Positions 46,885-58,960 of a DNA stretch of 64,000 nucleotides are shown here, piece after piece. Position numbers and translations under genes: made by a program. Below the pieces are notes generated by a model that saw only the letters and a program-made list of their open reading frames with translations, had not been told where the DNA came from and made no database searches. Source of the DNA: Chionoecetes opilio (lineage: Eukaryota; Arthropoda; Malacostraca; Decapoda; Majidae); NCBI GenBank assembly GCA_016584305.1, contig JACEEZ010022980.1, positions 93,213-157,212 of the forward strand, in the 5' to 3' direction. Numbering within the stretch: position 1 is the stretch's first letter; the number at the start of each line of letters is the position of its first letter.

Positions 46885-47127
46885 TGTGTAGAGAGAGAGA
46901 GAGAGAGTTATGATGAGAGAGGAGTATGAGAGAGAGAGAGAGGAGGAGCAGACCCGAGGAGATGAGAGACGAGAGAGAAGGGAGAGAGAGAGAGAGAGAT
47001 GAATACGAGAGCGAGATAGATGAGAGATAGATGTATGCACGAAGAGGAGAGAAGAGAGAAGAAAGAAGAGAGAGAGAGAGAGAGAGAAGGAGAGAGAAGA
47101 GAGAGGAGAGAGAGAGAGAGAAGAGAG

Positions 47128-47166
<39 letters not shown>

Positions 47167-47180
47167 GAGAGAGAGAGTCG
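46885..47180. repeat. GA microsatellite, interrupted
   Basis: GAGAGA units with frequent T, C and AA interruptions. Ser/Leu-rich minus-strand frames here are products of the repeat. Confidence 0.95.
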
Positions 47181-47475
47181 TGTCAATTAGTGACAACACA
47201 TTGACAGGGCACGTGCAATAGTGACACAACATTGGGACAGTGTACGTGTCAATAGTGCGCCTGACAGTGCCTGTGACGGACAGTGACCTCAGCCTGTAAC
47301 ATTATATACTAGTTTTTTTATCCTATAAGGCATAGCTTCAGATAGTGTCCCCGGGACAGGGGAATCTTTAGCTTCTGCCATCATTGCTTCACCAACCTCT
47401 TGGTTATTGGTAGCCCCACGTATACCATGATGTCATCTTGTTAAAATAAAAAAAAAAGAGAGCAGGAGAGCTTAC

Positions 47476-47550
47476 CTTTCAATGAATAGGAAGCTGCAGG
47501 TTGCATGGAATTTGATGGGTGCTTTCAGTGCCATTCTGCTGCTAATGTCT
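47476..47550 (-). CDS. Possible exon of the DUF4806 gene
   Basis: The minus strand reads RMALKAPIKFHATCSFLFIE and ends at a GTAAGC donor (47,475-47,470), with a CATTAGCAGCAG acceptor-like start near 47,540. The frame is open but I cannot align it to a known domain. It rests on splice-like borders and its place between stronger exons. Confidence 0.3.
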
Positions 47551-47920
47551 TGAATGCAAAGTGTTAAAAAAAAATTAAAACAGTGGTTGTTACCCAAAAC
47601 TCCAGTTGCAAATCATTCAAAGCCTGATTTAAAAAAAACCAACAACAAAAAAAAAAAAAAAAAAAAACCAAATTGTACATGAATAAATGTTTTATTTGAC
47701 AATAAGGGCTTCCTGGCAAGTTAAATTTAACATTTGAAATTAAATAATGAGTAGGATCTTTAAACAGGTGCAAAATTTTTTTACTATGTGATATTGCAAT
47801 GCCGTAATTAATATGCTGAACACCCTTCACTAAACACTTCAATATACAATGCATGCTACGGCTTACCAAAATCATTATGTAAATTGTAAGGAACAAAATA
47901 TTACTGAAAGAAATAATTAC

Positions 47921-48045
47921 CCAGGTAGTGAAGGCACATGTACTGGGGGTGGGGCTTTGGTGGCACTGCAGGGATCTTGCACGGGTGCCATCCCACTGGA
48001 ACCTTTCGCCCCTTCACGGGTGCGGCCGTGAGTCAATGCTTTTTA
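47921..48045 (-). CDS. Possible exon of the DUF4806 gene (Pro/Ala-rich)
   Basis: The minus strand is open as KGSSGMAPVQDPCSATKAP through VHVPSLPG and meets a GTAATT donor at 47,920. Composition (GC-rich, Pro, Ser, Ala) fits a linker exon and differs from the AT-rich flanks. No clear acceptor is visible at the upstream edge. Confidence 0.3.
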
Positions 48046-49585
48046 TGAAACCTTAATTTTCTTTCTGAGTTAGGCAAGGTTGTCTTCTGAGCCCTTGAGT
48101 CAGTTTAAGCGATTTGGTGACCTGGGGAAGGCATTTTATAAAGGAAAAAAAATATATAGGATTCAGTTATGATTTTCTTTCATGTTTGAGAAAAAGAAAA
48201 CTAACAATTAAACTGGCAAACATACGCACGGTTGCAGGAAGCAGGGCAGCTTTGAAGACACAGACAATGATGAAATACTATAACTGACACACAAATAGTG
48301 CAGCTCTGCTACTAACAAGTACTGAAACATTACACAAACCAAGCACTCTATAAGGATGCTAAATAAAAGATGCTAAACTAAAATAAAAGGAAACAGGAAG
48401 GATATTTACAAAGGACATCGTGCACAACCTGAAGTGTTCAAAAATTACAACCCCTTTTTTCAAATTATTTCATTGCATTGTACATGCAATACTACGTAGC
48501 CTGTCACTAACTAATAGATCTGTTGGCTAATACATATGCAGGCGACAAGAGAGCTTCACATAGTAAACTTTATAATATTATAGTATGTAACAAGTTTTTG
48601 TGCATATTTGACTCGCCTTATTCAGTATGAAAATATGGACTGTGATGTAAAATTATGAGAGAGAGAGGACATTTTAGACACTGCAAGATGCCAAGAAGGC
48701 ACGAAACCTTTCTTTTTTTATATGTTCCTAGCATAGCATGAATTGTGTCTCGTTGCAATAAAGCATCACTGATAGCTTCTAGAAGTCTTAAATATGTTAT
48801 TAGTAGGCACTGGTCAATTGACTGTAGTTCAGAGTGATGTAATAGCTATGAACAAAAAAACAAGCTACCCTTCTTGCTTCTCTTTGACTGACGATAATTT
48901 GCATCTCTGCCGCTGGTTTCGTCAACAGATGCAGGTCAGACTGTGAAATTCGTCTAACCGCAACTTCTGCCGTGCTTAGTGTAGGAATCTTAGATATAGT
49001 ACCAACGATTAGTGTATAACACAGGACCAAGAAAGTTTGAATACTAATACAGATAATGCAAGGCATATTATGTATTAAGCTCATCAAAAAATAGTCCATC
49101 ATGCCTGTACAAGGTTCCTTGCTCTTCATGAAAGGCCTATATTGAGTCGAGTACTGTATAGTATATGGATCTAGAATACTATTTTGCCTCTTCCCTGGAA
49201 CCAAGGTATCTGGAGTGGCCACGCTAAGCCTCAACTTGATATGTTCATACACCTCACCCCTAATCAATGCACTATATTTCATACTCTTAAACACTATAAC
49301 ATGGTAATGTGTTCCTAGTCTCAGGAAACTCCATCAATGGACAACATTTCCAAATCAGTCGATGGCGAAATGAAATACAAAAACAGACAGCATAAAATAA
49401 AATAAATACATAAAATAAACGGGCTATCAATTCATCAATACTATATACAAGTTTTGCAGCCATTTTTTTTTTTTTTTGAAATACAAACATTGTTCAAAGC
49501 TACTCACATAAAATGCTGCACTTACTGCCTAATAACATAAGTTGATTGCTACCGGAACGTTACGTAATGACCTACTTGTATCAGG
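48046..49585. other. Probable intron sequence, no gene recognised
   Basis: AT-rich. A 164-codon minus-strand frame (49,294-48,800) has no recognisable domain and is probably chance. Confidence 0.4.
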
Positions 49586-49589
49586 AACT

Positions 49590-49735
49590 CTGACAGGATG
49601 TCCGCACTATCCATGTAGCCTGATTGCCGTTTCCCTCCTGCGGACAGCCAGTGTTAATTTTGGTGAGGAGTAGACAGGGAGGCCAGGCTGTAGTACCTTC
49701 TCCATTTAGCCAGCTTGAAGGTACGATGGCACATT
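49590..49735 (-). CDS. Probable N-terminal exon of the DUF4806 gene
   Basis: The minus strand reads NECAIVPSSWLNGEGTTAWP then PCLLLTKINTG. This resembles the VVPxSWLxxxxxxxWPP N-terminal block I associate with DUF4806 proteins in this repeat-linked family. A second frame over the end of the exon reads SGYMDSADILSEFLIQ and meets a GTAGGT donor near 49,581, so one frameshift may separate the two. Position upstream of the DUF4806 exon on the same strand is consistent with one gene. Confidence 0.4.
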
Positions 49736-50555
49736 CATTGGCTCAGGGACTCCACACATTCTACAGTTTTCAGACCTTTACAGATCAGATAAAACACATT
49801 ATAGAGATAGTAAAGCAAAAAAATAACAAATAAATAAATATATAAATGGGTAGTCCAGTTCACATTTAGTGACGCGCCATCAGGGAATTTTGCCGTTACC
49901 CTGACTTGGGAGATGATGGGTGCACACCTTGCCAGGGGTGACCCCAGGACTGGCATGGCAGGGACATCCAATACCTGAGCCAGGGACACGCCCTGACTGC
50001 CTACCAGGGAATCGAGAGTTCTGGGAATCAGGTGGCATAGTAGGAAGGGGGGAGGAGGGGAAGAGAAGTCCTTATACAGAAGAATGTTAATGAAAAAAAA
50101 AAAAGTACAAATTTTACTCGATTGTACGTAGACGACACGGCTCACTTACTAGTAGACTTATTAACTACAAATTTTGATGGTTCAGAGGAATGGCAAACAA
50201 CTGTATTTTTGTATGGTAGCAACACATATTTACACGAAATCTGATATTATGGAAAACACATTCATAGTATCCTTTAAGATCTGATAACTTCTACCTTATG
50301 CCAAATTGATGACTTAAGGGGCTGTATAGAAATCTGTTATCTTCGCAAAAAGGTTCCAAAGATAGTTTTGTATCATTTTCATCTTCTTTGACAGTACATT
50401 TCTTATCAGTCCAACCTTAATCCTATCGTTATACAGTTTCCATAGTCACAGAAAAAATGTAGGTTATTGTAATTAACAGAAAAGAAATTGTGAATAAATC
50501 ATAAAGTCTGCAGCAATGCCATTAGTATGTGGCTTTTTAGGCACACCACTTTTTC
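49736..50555. other. Spacer; possible short minus-strand exon not resolved
   Basis: A GC-richer patch at about 49,865-50,060 is preceded on the minus strand by a pyrimidine-rich tract (CCCCTCCTCCCCCCTTCC) and could be an exon, but no motif supports it. Confidence 0.3.
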
Positions 50556-51930
50556 TGTGCTGTTTTATCTGTATTAATTCCTTTCCTCATACAGTCTCAA
50601 TATTACTTGGTAAGGAGAAAGTTGGGCTTACGACCTACGTTTATTTTCCCAAAAAATTCTCAAAGGCGAAGGCAGAGAATTTGTTCAAGTGGACCCAAAT
50701 TTTTTTACCTCAGCAGCTAAATGTGGAGCCCATGAACATCTATAAGGACCAGCATATCTTTTCATAAATTCCCCAAAACTCCAACAAAAAGTTGCACAAA
50801 CAGGTCATGGGCATATTGGCAATATTAATGCAAAAGACTGGGACTGCAAGCAATAAATTGCAAACCAGAAAAAATCCAGAAAATTTTGATATTTAGTCAA
50901 AGGGCAGCTTGTTCTTCAGGCTATAGGTCCACTATCTTTAGCCCCCACAAAATGGCGAAACTCAGTGGCCCTTCCATCTTTCCATTTCACAAGAGACCTA
51001 CATTCCTAGGGAATTTCAAACTGGCAAAAACTCCAAAAGTTATAAGTCTTATGATACTGCTGAAACTGCACTTTTGCCAATTCTGCACATATTAGTCACA
51101 GGTCCTTCACCACAAACCACATCAGTCGTCTGACTTACACCCAGACAAACAAGGGGCATGTACTCATATGGAAATTGGGTCACCATAATACCCAAGATCA
51201 CGTAATGGAGATCTAGCAAAAATTATTGGTGTTCATCAGGAACGGTTCAGCGCATTTTTTCATCATCAGTGCGAAGAGGGAGCATTTATACAGGAAAAAG
51301 TAACTTTTCCTGCCATTCGCCTTCTGGGTACATTTCTCACACCCATAGTAGCTATTATGTCCCTTTATTTGTTTGACAAAAGCCCTGCTGGGGCATCACA
51401 TATTAAACATGACATATGAACTCATGATGTATTTTCACAATCCAATGGACTTCCTATTCACTCTTCTTTTAGTGATTTAATTTCGCTTATGAAATCATGG
51501 AGATACTCCTCAATACTGTCAGGCTTGTGGTTGCCACAATACAAGCCAATTATGAAAGGCTCACTTTCATAAGGATCAACAACCCTAGCTAAAATTGGCC
51601 AAAAACTGAGGTTGGATCTTTGAATAAGGCAACCATCTATGTTGATCTGAAGGTACACATGTTGTATATTCTTTAAAATTGTGGGCACAGAGGACAATGA
51701 TTTTTCAAGAGAAAACTTAACACCAAAGTGATGGTAGGAACCCCCAGCAATTTGTTTGACTTCATAATGACGTGGGAGTTTTCAGTAAAATGTTCCCCCC
51801 CCCGAGAGTCTGAGGAAATATTTTGGCGTGATATTCATGTAAAATTTAAGTAGTTTTGTGTTACTGCTATGTGTGACCATTTGATAGGTGGAGGCCATTC
51901 AGCAAGTTAGTTAGTTATCGCTCTTGTCAT
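50556..51930 (-). pseudogene. Transposase-like protein of the DUF4806-linked element
   Basis: The minus strand carries LLKTP near 51,790, then SSVPTILKNIQHVYLQINI with the acidic NIDG and FWPILARVVD near 51,600, FIIGLYCGNHKPDSIEEYL near 51,540 and CENTS near 51,430. A CDAPARAFVKQIKGH block with YYGCEKCTQK lies near 51,390-51,310, WKATEFRHF-like near 50,960, and HLAAEVKKFGS-like with a PYxxILRLYEER end near 50,590. Order and motifs match a repeat-encoded arthropod/cnidarian family with an RNase-H-like core; ILxxDG and CDAPAR are its best-conserved blocks. Frameshifts break it, but 51,458-51,697 is intact. It lies just upstream of the DUF4806 exons on the same strand. Confidence 0.75.
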
Positions 51931-52149
51931 TTCACCTATGCTCTCATTTTCACTTTCGTGTCCACAGTCAGAGTCAATGCAAATGTTATCATCCAAAAAC
52001 TGGAATACCATTGTCCTCTGGTCATGCCATGGTCTGATATGTAATTATCTTTTCAGGAAGGTGTATATTACACTGTGTTATGTCTTCACGGTTAACACGA
52101 GAAGAGAGCACGGGGCGGCCCACTCGAATATCCCATTGTCTATCAATAG

Positions 52150-52340
52150 CGCATCCAGGTGCTCTGTTACTCTCTGCTTGAATTTTGCTTTTTCTTGTCC
52201 AGTATGACTCATTTTTTGCATTTCCATAATCTGATACTCACAAGTGTGGACAGATAATAGCAGATACACACCAAAAACTGGACACGGGCAGGTAAAGCAC
52301 TGACCTGCGAAGCAAAGGGGGGGAAAAGAAAGTAAGGGAA
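52150..52340 (-). CDS. Possible 5' exon of the transposase-like gene
   Basis: A strong minus-strand acceptor (TTTCTTTTTCCCCCCCTTTGC then TTCGCAG) near 52,310-52,340 precedes an open stretch with MSHTGQEKAKFKQRVTEHLD. That is compatible with the N-terminus of the family, though I cannot align it firmly. Confidence 0.35.
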
Positions 52341-52399
52341 CAGGACAAAAATTACTGAACACTCCTTTGCCCTAGAATTGTTAATAATATCTCCCACAC

Positions 52400-54690
52400 T
52401 TTATAATTACGTTTTAGAGCGTATCTGAAAGGGTTCTGTGAAAAGTCTGAGAGAAAAAACCCATTATTAGGGGGGAAAGAAACTAGAATTTTACCTAAAA
52501 AATATAACTTATAATCACTAATATTACTAGGTTAGGGTTATATTTAATACGCTCAACAAAACCAACTCAAAACCATTCCAAACCGGTTTACTGCGTTAAA
52601 GGCATTACTAAGGCACATAGTTATAGCAATCCTCAACTTGCAGAGTGACCATTGGCAGCATTTCTAACATAACATCACCAATCTGAAAAATAAAACAGGA
52701 AGGGTGGAGGGGCAAAACCCCTCAACGTGGTTAGGTTAGTAGCTAATGGGGGGGGGGGGGGGGGGGTTGTGTCAGGGATAGTATGTAATGGTCGTACTTT
52801 AGTACATTGTTACTAAACTGCAGTTGTACCTCCAATTGGCTCTTAAATACAGCAGCTACTCATAGATACCAAACTAGATAATTCTCATGACCTATCTTAC
52901 TACAGATGATACTCAACCTCCTCATGTACATAACTACCTGTGTATCACCCCCTAATTACTCCTTTCAACCATTATAAGCTCACACCATAAGGCGTAATTT
53001 TTTTACTATCAATCAGTAATGAGGTAAGAGTTCAAAATTTCATTGGCCATGTATATGAGTTAGGACTGCTGGTCACATTAAAATTCGTCGGAAATGCCAT
53101 ATTTGCAAGTTACACCATTCCATAACACACTGGGCCGGGGACCCGTGAAAATTGCGGGGTTTGACGTGGGGAAAGTGCCAACAGTTTTGTACTGATAGTA
53201 TATATTATGTGGATAACGTAAGCTGTATCGAGTAAAACACGTCCATGGGATGACATAATCCCGAAACATACATAAACAAATAAATCGATAAAATCTACGG
53301 GAATTATTTACCTATTCCTAGAAAAATCTCGACGGTAACACTGCAGTTTAATACAATACAGACATTGGTTCACGTAAAACCTGACATAACTGGGGCGAAC
53401 AGTTCCTGACCTTCTCTCTATGAGTTCCGTCAAATAATTACTTCTGGAGAATGACAGGTGTTTATAGGAGGTGAGAGATCATTTTAAGTGATTCTTCTTC
53501 CTCTTGTGACCTGCATCGCGCCTTCTTCCCTTTCCGCGGACTTCTTTGTTTTAATGCAGCTGGCTTTGAGGTTAAAAGCGTGGGATTAGGTTAGGTTAGA
53601 CAAAAAAAGAACAAAAGGAATATGAGAAAATAAGGAAGCTACAAGCAGGCGCGAGGACCTACACATGTAGTTCCTGTTACTTAACATATGTACCTACATC
53701 CACCTTTCATACCCATCCATTAATTTAATCTAGCTCCTTTTAAAGCTCCCTAGGGGCTGACACCTCCCTCTACATTACACACACACACAAGGCTCAGCAA
53801 ACCCTCACTACCAGAGTCCCAGGCATCCAGACTAGAGGTTCTGCGGGCCACAGGCAATAAGCTGCTGCCCCTTCACACCCAAAGTACGTGAGCAAAGTCT
53901 TGTGTGGGTGTGCCTCATTATAGGATTATGCAAACGTATAATTAGGTTATAAAAGCTCTTACATGCTCTTACTATATTCTACCTTGATTGGGTTCCATGA
54001 TTCCATTTATACAATCGCCAAGCAGTTGAACATAATAACAAACTGGAGGGCAACATGACTAAAATTGCAGGATATAATTGTATTCAAAATAAATGTGCGT
54101 ACAATGTAAAAAAATTAGGTTAGTTTAATTGTCATATCTCATATACACTTCTTCCTATTAAAAACATTCTTATATCTCCAAAAGTAGTGATTTGACACGG
54201 AAGTCATAGGGAGAATGTTCTTGAATATAATTAAGGTGAACAGAAAACAACAACTCCAATGTGTAGGGAATTTCGGTCCTCAGTTGTAAAAATCTTACCA
54301 TCCAAATACATAGGAAAAAGAGTACTTTTAAACTCTTACTAAATTACTGGTTGAACGTACCAAAATACAGTATATTTTTGGTTTTCTGTAAGTGAATAAG
54401 TACTGCACATTATACTGAGCGAAAATAATAGAGAAAAAGTAAGCTGTAAGGCCTGGTGTCACAGCAAACATTGTCAAACGGGGCCGGATCAAATCAGTGA
54501 CCGGTAAAAACAAAAGACATATTGGCATTGAGTCGGCAAAAACGTAATTGAAGTTATCGGCCTGGCTGCGGACCGACAATTGTGCGTCAGGTTTGCACCC
54601 CGGCCTGTGGTCGGTACGTACGTTTCGTAGTCAGTCTGTGTCGGCAAATCCGTAACAAATATTGCCACTACGGAGAAACAAACGGGTCCG
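52400..54690. other. No gene recognised; poly-G run near 52,749
   Basis: Good-quality AT-rich sequence with an 18-base G run at 52,749-52,766 and a short ATTAGGTTAGGTTAG near 53,585. No conserved frame. It could contain the 5' end of the element whose genes lie downstream on the minus strand. Confidence 0.4.
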
Positions 54691-54699
54691 ACATAGTAT

Positions 54700-55030
54700 C
54701 TAAATCGTGCCATAAGCGGGCCAACACAGCAAACCCGACATCTATCCTGATGTGCCACAAGGCAGCCGATTTAGCATCCAAATAGTGCCATAAGAGGGCC
54801 TACACAGAAAAGAATCGTGCCACAAGAGGCCGATTTAGCACCCAAAGGTGCCATAAGAGGGCTATACAGCAATAAAATCGTCCCAAAAAGCGGGCCGATT
54901 TAGATCAAAATGCCTAAGCACCCTTTTAGTTTTGAATACTGCCAAAGCGGGCCCGATTTACCCTTTGAATAGTGCCACAATGGTCCAAATAGCAGCGAAT
55001 AGTGCCACAAGCAGGCGACAAAGAGTTAAA
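54700..55030. repeat. Degenerate minisatellite (AGTGCCATAAGAGGGCC units)
   Basis: AATCGTGCCATAAGCGGGCC, AATAGTGCCATAAGAGGGCC, AATCGTGCCACAAGAGGCC and AATAGTGCCACAAT recur at roughly 25-55-bp spacing, with CGATTTAGCA between units. Confidence 0.75.
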
Positions 55031-55058
55031 TCGTTTACCGCCCTAATGCCGGTGTGCA

Positions 55059-55519
55059 CGCGATTAGCTCCCCCGCCCGGAAGCTACCCTGCCCGATACG
55101 CACGTACGGAGATGACGTCAGCAAAAAAACATGGCTAGCCCCGGACCAGAACATTATCGCAGATTCGCTTTTTTTAACCTAAATATATATGTCACAAAAC
55201 TTAACTCCAAAAACCATCCAAAATTTAAACCCAAAACCCTAAATCAAACCAAAACCAAACCTTAATTTAACCCAAAAATTTAAACTTTTATTTTATATGA
55301 AATAAAAAGGTATATTAGGTACTTAAGTTTGATTGGGTTTAAAGTTAATTTTGGTTTAGTTTTGATTTATTTTGGGTTAATTTTTGAGACTATTTAGGTT
55401 AAAAAGCGAACTGATGATAATGTTTGGCCTGGAGGCGGGGCCAAAGTTTCCTGGGGAGTCATCTGCAGCGTGTGCTAGTCGTGGGAGGGTAGCATCCGGG
55501 GAGGGCAGCTAGGGCGCGC
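55059..55519. repeat. 461-bp palindrome
   Basis: The left half (CGCGATTAGCTCCC, AACATTATCGCAG, TTCGCTTTTTTTAACC) mirrors the right (GGTTAAAAAGCGAA, CTGATGATAATGTT, GCAGCTAGGGCGCGC). The centre is at about 55,290, at TTTATATGAAATAAA. No coding frame. It is either a foldback/MITE or a read-through artefact. Confidence 0.8.
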
Positions 55520-55974
55520 TACACCCCCCCACTTTTAAATGAAAACAGATTTGAAAGGAATAACCCGTTGCCAGGATTTAGGGGTTTTCAACTCTTACAG
55601 TATGGCTAAAGGACCAATATGTGCAACAAAGAATAAAAAATTTTTCCTATTACTTAATAAACATAATCATCAGTCTCGGCTGCAGATACAGTCTTGCCTG
55701 TGGTTTAGGGAGTTGGCACTGGCAGTCAGAATTCAATTTACAATGTGTGCCCTAAACACCATCAGGTGCTAAAGAATAAATACTGTAATGAAACAAAAAT
55801 AATTGGTATATAAATATAAATTTTTAAAGAATAAATCACTTTTTGTTTCAAAAGTGGAAAAAAAAAATCCAGACAAAGTGGGAAAATTTTTATTAATGAA
55901 CAGACAAATAACGAAAAAAAAAAAACAAATAATGAATGAAAAAAAATAATTTAAAAAGTAAATAAATTATATAA
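55520..55974. other. Nothing recognised
   Basis: AT-rich with A runs. A 77-codon plus frame (55,539-55,772) has no familiar motif. Confidence 0.4.
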
Positions 55975-56084
55975 TATATATTTTTTTTATAATATAAATA
56001 ATTTTTAATATATATATATATATATTAAAAATATATTTATATGTAATATATATATATTATATATTATATATATTATTAGGGGAG
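55975..56084. repeat. TA microsatellite (left flank of the SINE)
   Basis: TATATA with T and A runs. Confidence 0.9.
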
Positions 56085-56395
56085 GAGGGGGAGCGGAGTG
56101 GGGTTTGGTCTCCCAAAATGGCGTTTTCGGACCCGAGTTCGATTTCCCCCAAAAAACCCAAAACCTTTCTGCACCGTCGAGGGCCTAAAAACCCCCCATG
56201 CTGCCCCTCAACTCTACCTTTGACGCGAGGCATCGGGGAAAGGGGGGCGGTGAGCCCTATCCAGGCGTCACTAAAAATTCGCTGCGCCACCCGGGCGAGG
56301 CCCAACCAAGACCCCCAAAAGGAACCTCCAGAGCCTCCCCACCCGAGCCCGGGGGTCACCACTCCCTACAGGCGCTATAGGCCAGATGAAAATAA
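56085..56395 (+). mobile_element. SINE family 2, near full length, inserted in a TA repeat
   Basis: The head has GAGCGGAGTGGGG (A-box-like) and CCCGAGTTCGATTTCCCC (B box) near 56,135. The body runs CTGCACCGTCGAGGGCC, CTCTACCTTTGACGCGAGG and GGCGTCACTAAAAATTC, and the 3' end is CTACAGGCGCTATAGGCC followed by A/T. It is the reverse complement of the body at 39,299-39,480 and 37,381-37,700, which fixes the orientation of the family. TA runs on both sides suggest insertion into TA repeat DNA. Confidence 0.85.
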
Positions 56396-56419
56396 AAATA
56401 TATAAATATATATTTTTTT

Positions 56420-56466
<47 letters not shown>

Positions 56467-56515
56467 AATATATATATAAATATATTATATATATATTATT
56501 TTTAATATATATTTT
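56396..56515. repeat. TA microsatellite (right flank of the SINE)
   Basis: TATATA runs continuing from the SINE 3' end. Confidence 0.9.
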
Positions 56516-56879
56516 AGGGGGGCATTAAAAATTGATTTTTTTTTTTTAATGCGTGCGGTGGTTTTCTTTTCCCATTCCCCGAAAAAAATAACGTAGAAAA
56601 TTTTTGTTTTGAAAAAATTAAATTTAAAGGCGCGAATCGGGGTAAAAGTTGAGTTTTTGGGGGCAAATTTCAAGATTATCAAATTGTTTTCGACGTTGTG
56701 TTACACTATAATTGGATGATTAAACTTTTCCTTAGTTTTTTCTATTGTTTTTGGTATTCACTATTTTTTGGCACACCGGAATGCGGTTACTCCGGGCCCC
56801 CCTCTTTTCCCAGAGTATTCCCCCTCACGGGGGGGGGGGGGGGGGGATCAGGGCAGTGGGCACCCATCTCTACCCTATG
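56516..56879. other. Nothing recognised; poly-G run
   Basis: AT-rich, then a transition to GC-rich sequence with an 18-base G run at 56,830-56,847. Confidence 0.4.
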
Positions 56880-57499
56880 GGGCCCGGGTTTAGCAGTCGC
56901 AGTCGACTTGCGGGCTCGGGGTACGTTTTCCTGTGGCCCTCAACGACCTGAGGGGAAGGCGATGTTCCTCTTCCTTCGTGAGGGGCCTGGTTGTGGGCCC
57001 TGCATCAGCGCCACACCGGGTCAGCGAAGTCACACCACCCGCAGCTCCCGGACACACGAGCGGCGCTTGGTAGCTGCTGTCCTCCCCCCATTTGGCTGGA
57101 CCCCTGTTGGGGAACCCGCCTCCAGGTCGAGGTTTTGAAGAGCGCGGGACGACGGCGTGCGAAGCTCCCCACCGTTGGCGCGAGAGGGCCCCTTTGATGT
57201 CCGCGGCTTGCGGGGGGGGCCTGTCCCCCTCCTCCTCCTCCTGCAAGTTTTGGCGGGACCATTTTGCGGAACCCCGGGGGGAAGGTCGGGCGAAGAGGCC
57301 AGAGCCCCCAGCGCTCGCTAAGTACCACAGGTGGGGGCCCCAAAAGCCCGGGAAATGTCGCCTTCGACGCCTTGTGGGGGGTAGGCGCGGAGCGCGTTCA
57401 CGAAGGCAGGTCCGCGCCGGCGCAGCAGCGGCGAGTGGGCCCGGAACCAGGCGGCGGGCTACGTGGGACGAGAACAGCGCCAGCGCCTGATCCCCGGGC

Positions 57500-58960
57500 C
57501 TCGGCGCCGCAGCCGGAAACCTCCCTAAAGGGGAAAGACCTTCCAGGTAGATCCCCTTTTCCCACCCACCTGGCCCGGTGGGCGGTCCGGGCGGGAAAAA
57601 AGGGGGATGCCGCGTCGGAACTCCCCCGAGAGAAATTACGCAGAGCTCCAGAATTTCCCCGGTAGTGGGCCCCCGGGGCTGGGCGTGGTCGAGGAAGCGG
57701 CGGAAGTTGCCCAGCAGCTCGTCCCGCCCGGAAGTATCGGCGGTGAACGGCCCGGGGGGCCCTGCGTGAACCCCCCCACCCGCCTTGGAACCTCTTGAAC
57801 AGCTGGATGGGGGGGCCGCTCGAGACTCCAAGGAGGGGAGAAGGCCTTCCCCGGGGGACCGCTCTACCCGGGGTGCCGGCAGGCCGGTGGGGGGACGGGC
57901 CGATCCAGTTCGCTCGGGGGAAAAGCCCTTTCACCAGCCCCTTTTACCGCCGGGTTTTGAAGCGAGACCGCGGACCCGCCCCTCCAGTCCCAGTCCTCCA
58001 GGCTGTGGAGGGCCCGAGCGCAGTCCCGTGCTCGGCCGGACGGGGGTTTGGGGGACGGGGAGGAGTTGACCATCCGCCCCCCGACACCAGGACCGGGGGG
58101 CCCGGGCGACCTCCCCCCCCCGCCATGCTCTCCGGGGCGATTTTCCGTCCCCCGTGGACGATGAGAACGGGTGGGGTTGAACGCGGCCTTTATCTCCTTG
58201 GCAGCCTCCTCTCGGAACTTCATCCCAGCGCGCCTGAAGGGTTCGGGTTCAGCACCAGCCGGCGGGGCTGTCAAGTTCCTGCTGCATGACAAAACGTGAA
58301 CCGATTTCGGTTGGGGCACCTGGTCCGGTCGGGCGCGGCGGCCAGTTTAATGTTGGGCGGCTTTCGCACGCTCGCCCGCAGCGCTTCGGGGTTGGCGAGT
58401 GAGGGCCCCTCGTCGTCCCATCGTTGAAGGGGCGTTCCCTTCGTTGCGCGCCGCAACGGCCGGGAGGGCGTTTCCGGGATGGGACTGGGAAGTCGGAAGA
58501 AGCCCGCGGAAGAACTGCCCGAAAGCAAACGGACGGTCAAGCCAAAGGCAACTTTCGCCTCCCCTTCCCCCCGCCCGGGGATTCGTTGACTCCAACTTCC
58601 CTTGACCTTTCTCTTGACAGCAAGGGACAGTCTGAGAACCCAGAGAACCCCGGGGTCGTCCCCCTTTGGGGGCCGAGGAAGGACCGGTCCTTTCCCGTGA
58701 GGAGGTAAGCGATCTTGGGGCCCAGTGAAGAGGCGAGCAGGGGTGCGACGAATCCTCTTCCCTCGCCATGGGTCGGCCCGCGCTTCGACTTTTTCTTTAA
58801 GGAGACCCCCTCTCGTAGAGTCGGATGAGTTTTCGCGCGCCCCGGGGGCTGCCTGGGCTGGAATGCGGCCCGGGCCCAAATGCGAGTACTCATCGATCAC
58901 CTTGGCCGCCGCGGGCTTTTTCTCGTGTTCAGTTCAAATGAAGGTGCAGGAAAAAAGACG
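57500..58960 (-). CDS. Candidate host exon in a GC-rich block; tentative ERCC6/CSB C-terminal similarity
   Basis: From about 56,880 to 59,000 the sequence is far more GC-rich than anything nearby. The minus strand reads HEKKPAAAKVIDEYSHLG near 58,900, then EEAAKEIKAAFN near 58,200, and GRDELLGNFRRFLDHAQPRG then PTTGEILE near 57,740-57,650. The last block recalls the C-terminal DDLLxxxRNFI...STREIL segment of ERCC6 (CSB, a transcription-coupled repair ATPase); the EEAAKEIKAA piece could be the helix upstream of it. Frames shift repeatedly and the plus strand is also open, as expected at high GC, so this is weak. Alternatives: another GC-rich host gene, or contaminant-like sequence. No helicase domain lies in the window. 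Confidence 0.3.

Noticed and set aside
46864..47232. Ser/Leu-rich 122-codon frame on the minus strand
   Set aside because: Translation of an interrupted GA repeat.
48800..49294. 164-codon minus-strand frame as a gene
   Set aside because: No motif, ordinary intron-like composition, and it sits between probable exons of another gene.
53585..53600. Arthropod telomere repeat TTAGG
   Set aside because: Only two to three units; chance or an interstitial remnant.
56890..57831. 313-codon minus-strand frame taken as one intact protein
   Set aside because: At this GC content several frames are open together, and the recognisable blocks change frame within it, so the single frame is not trusted as a protein.
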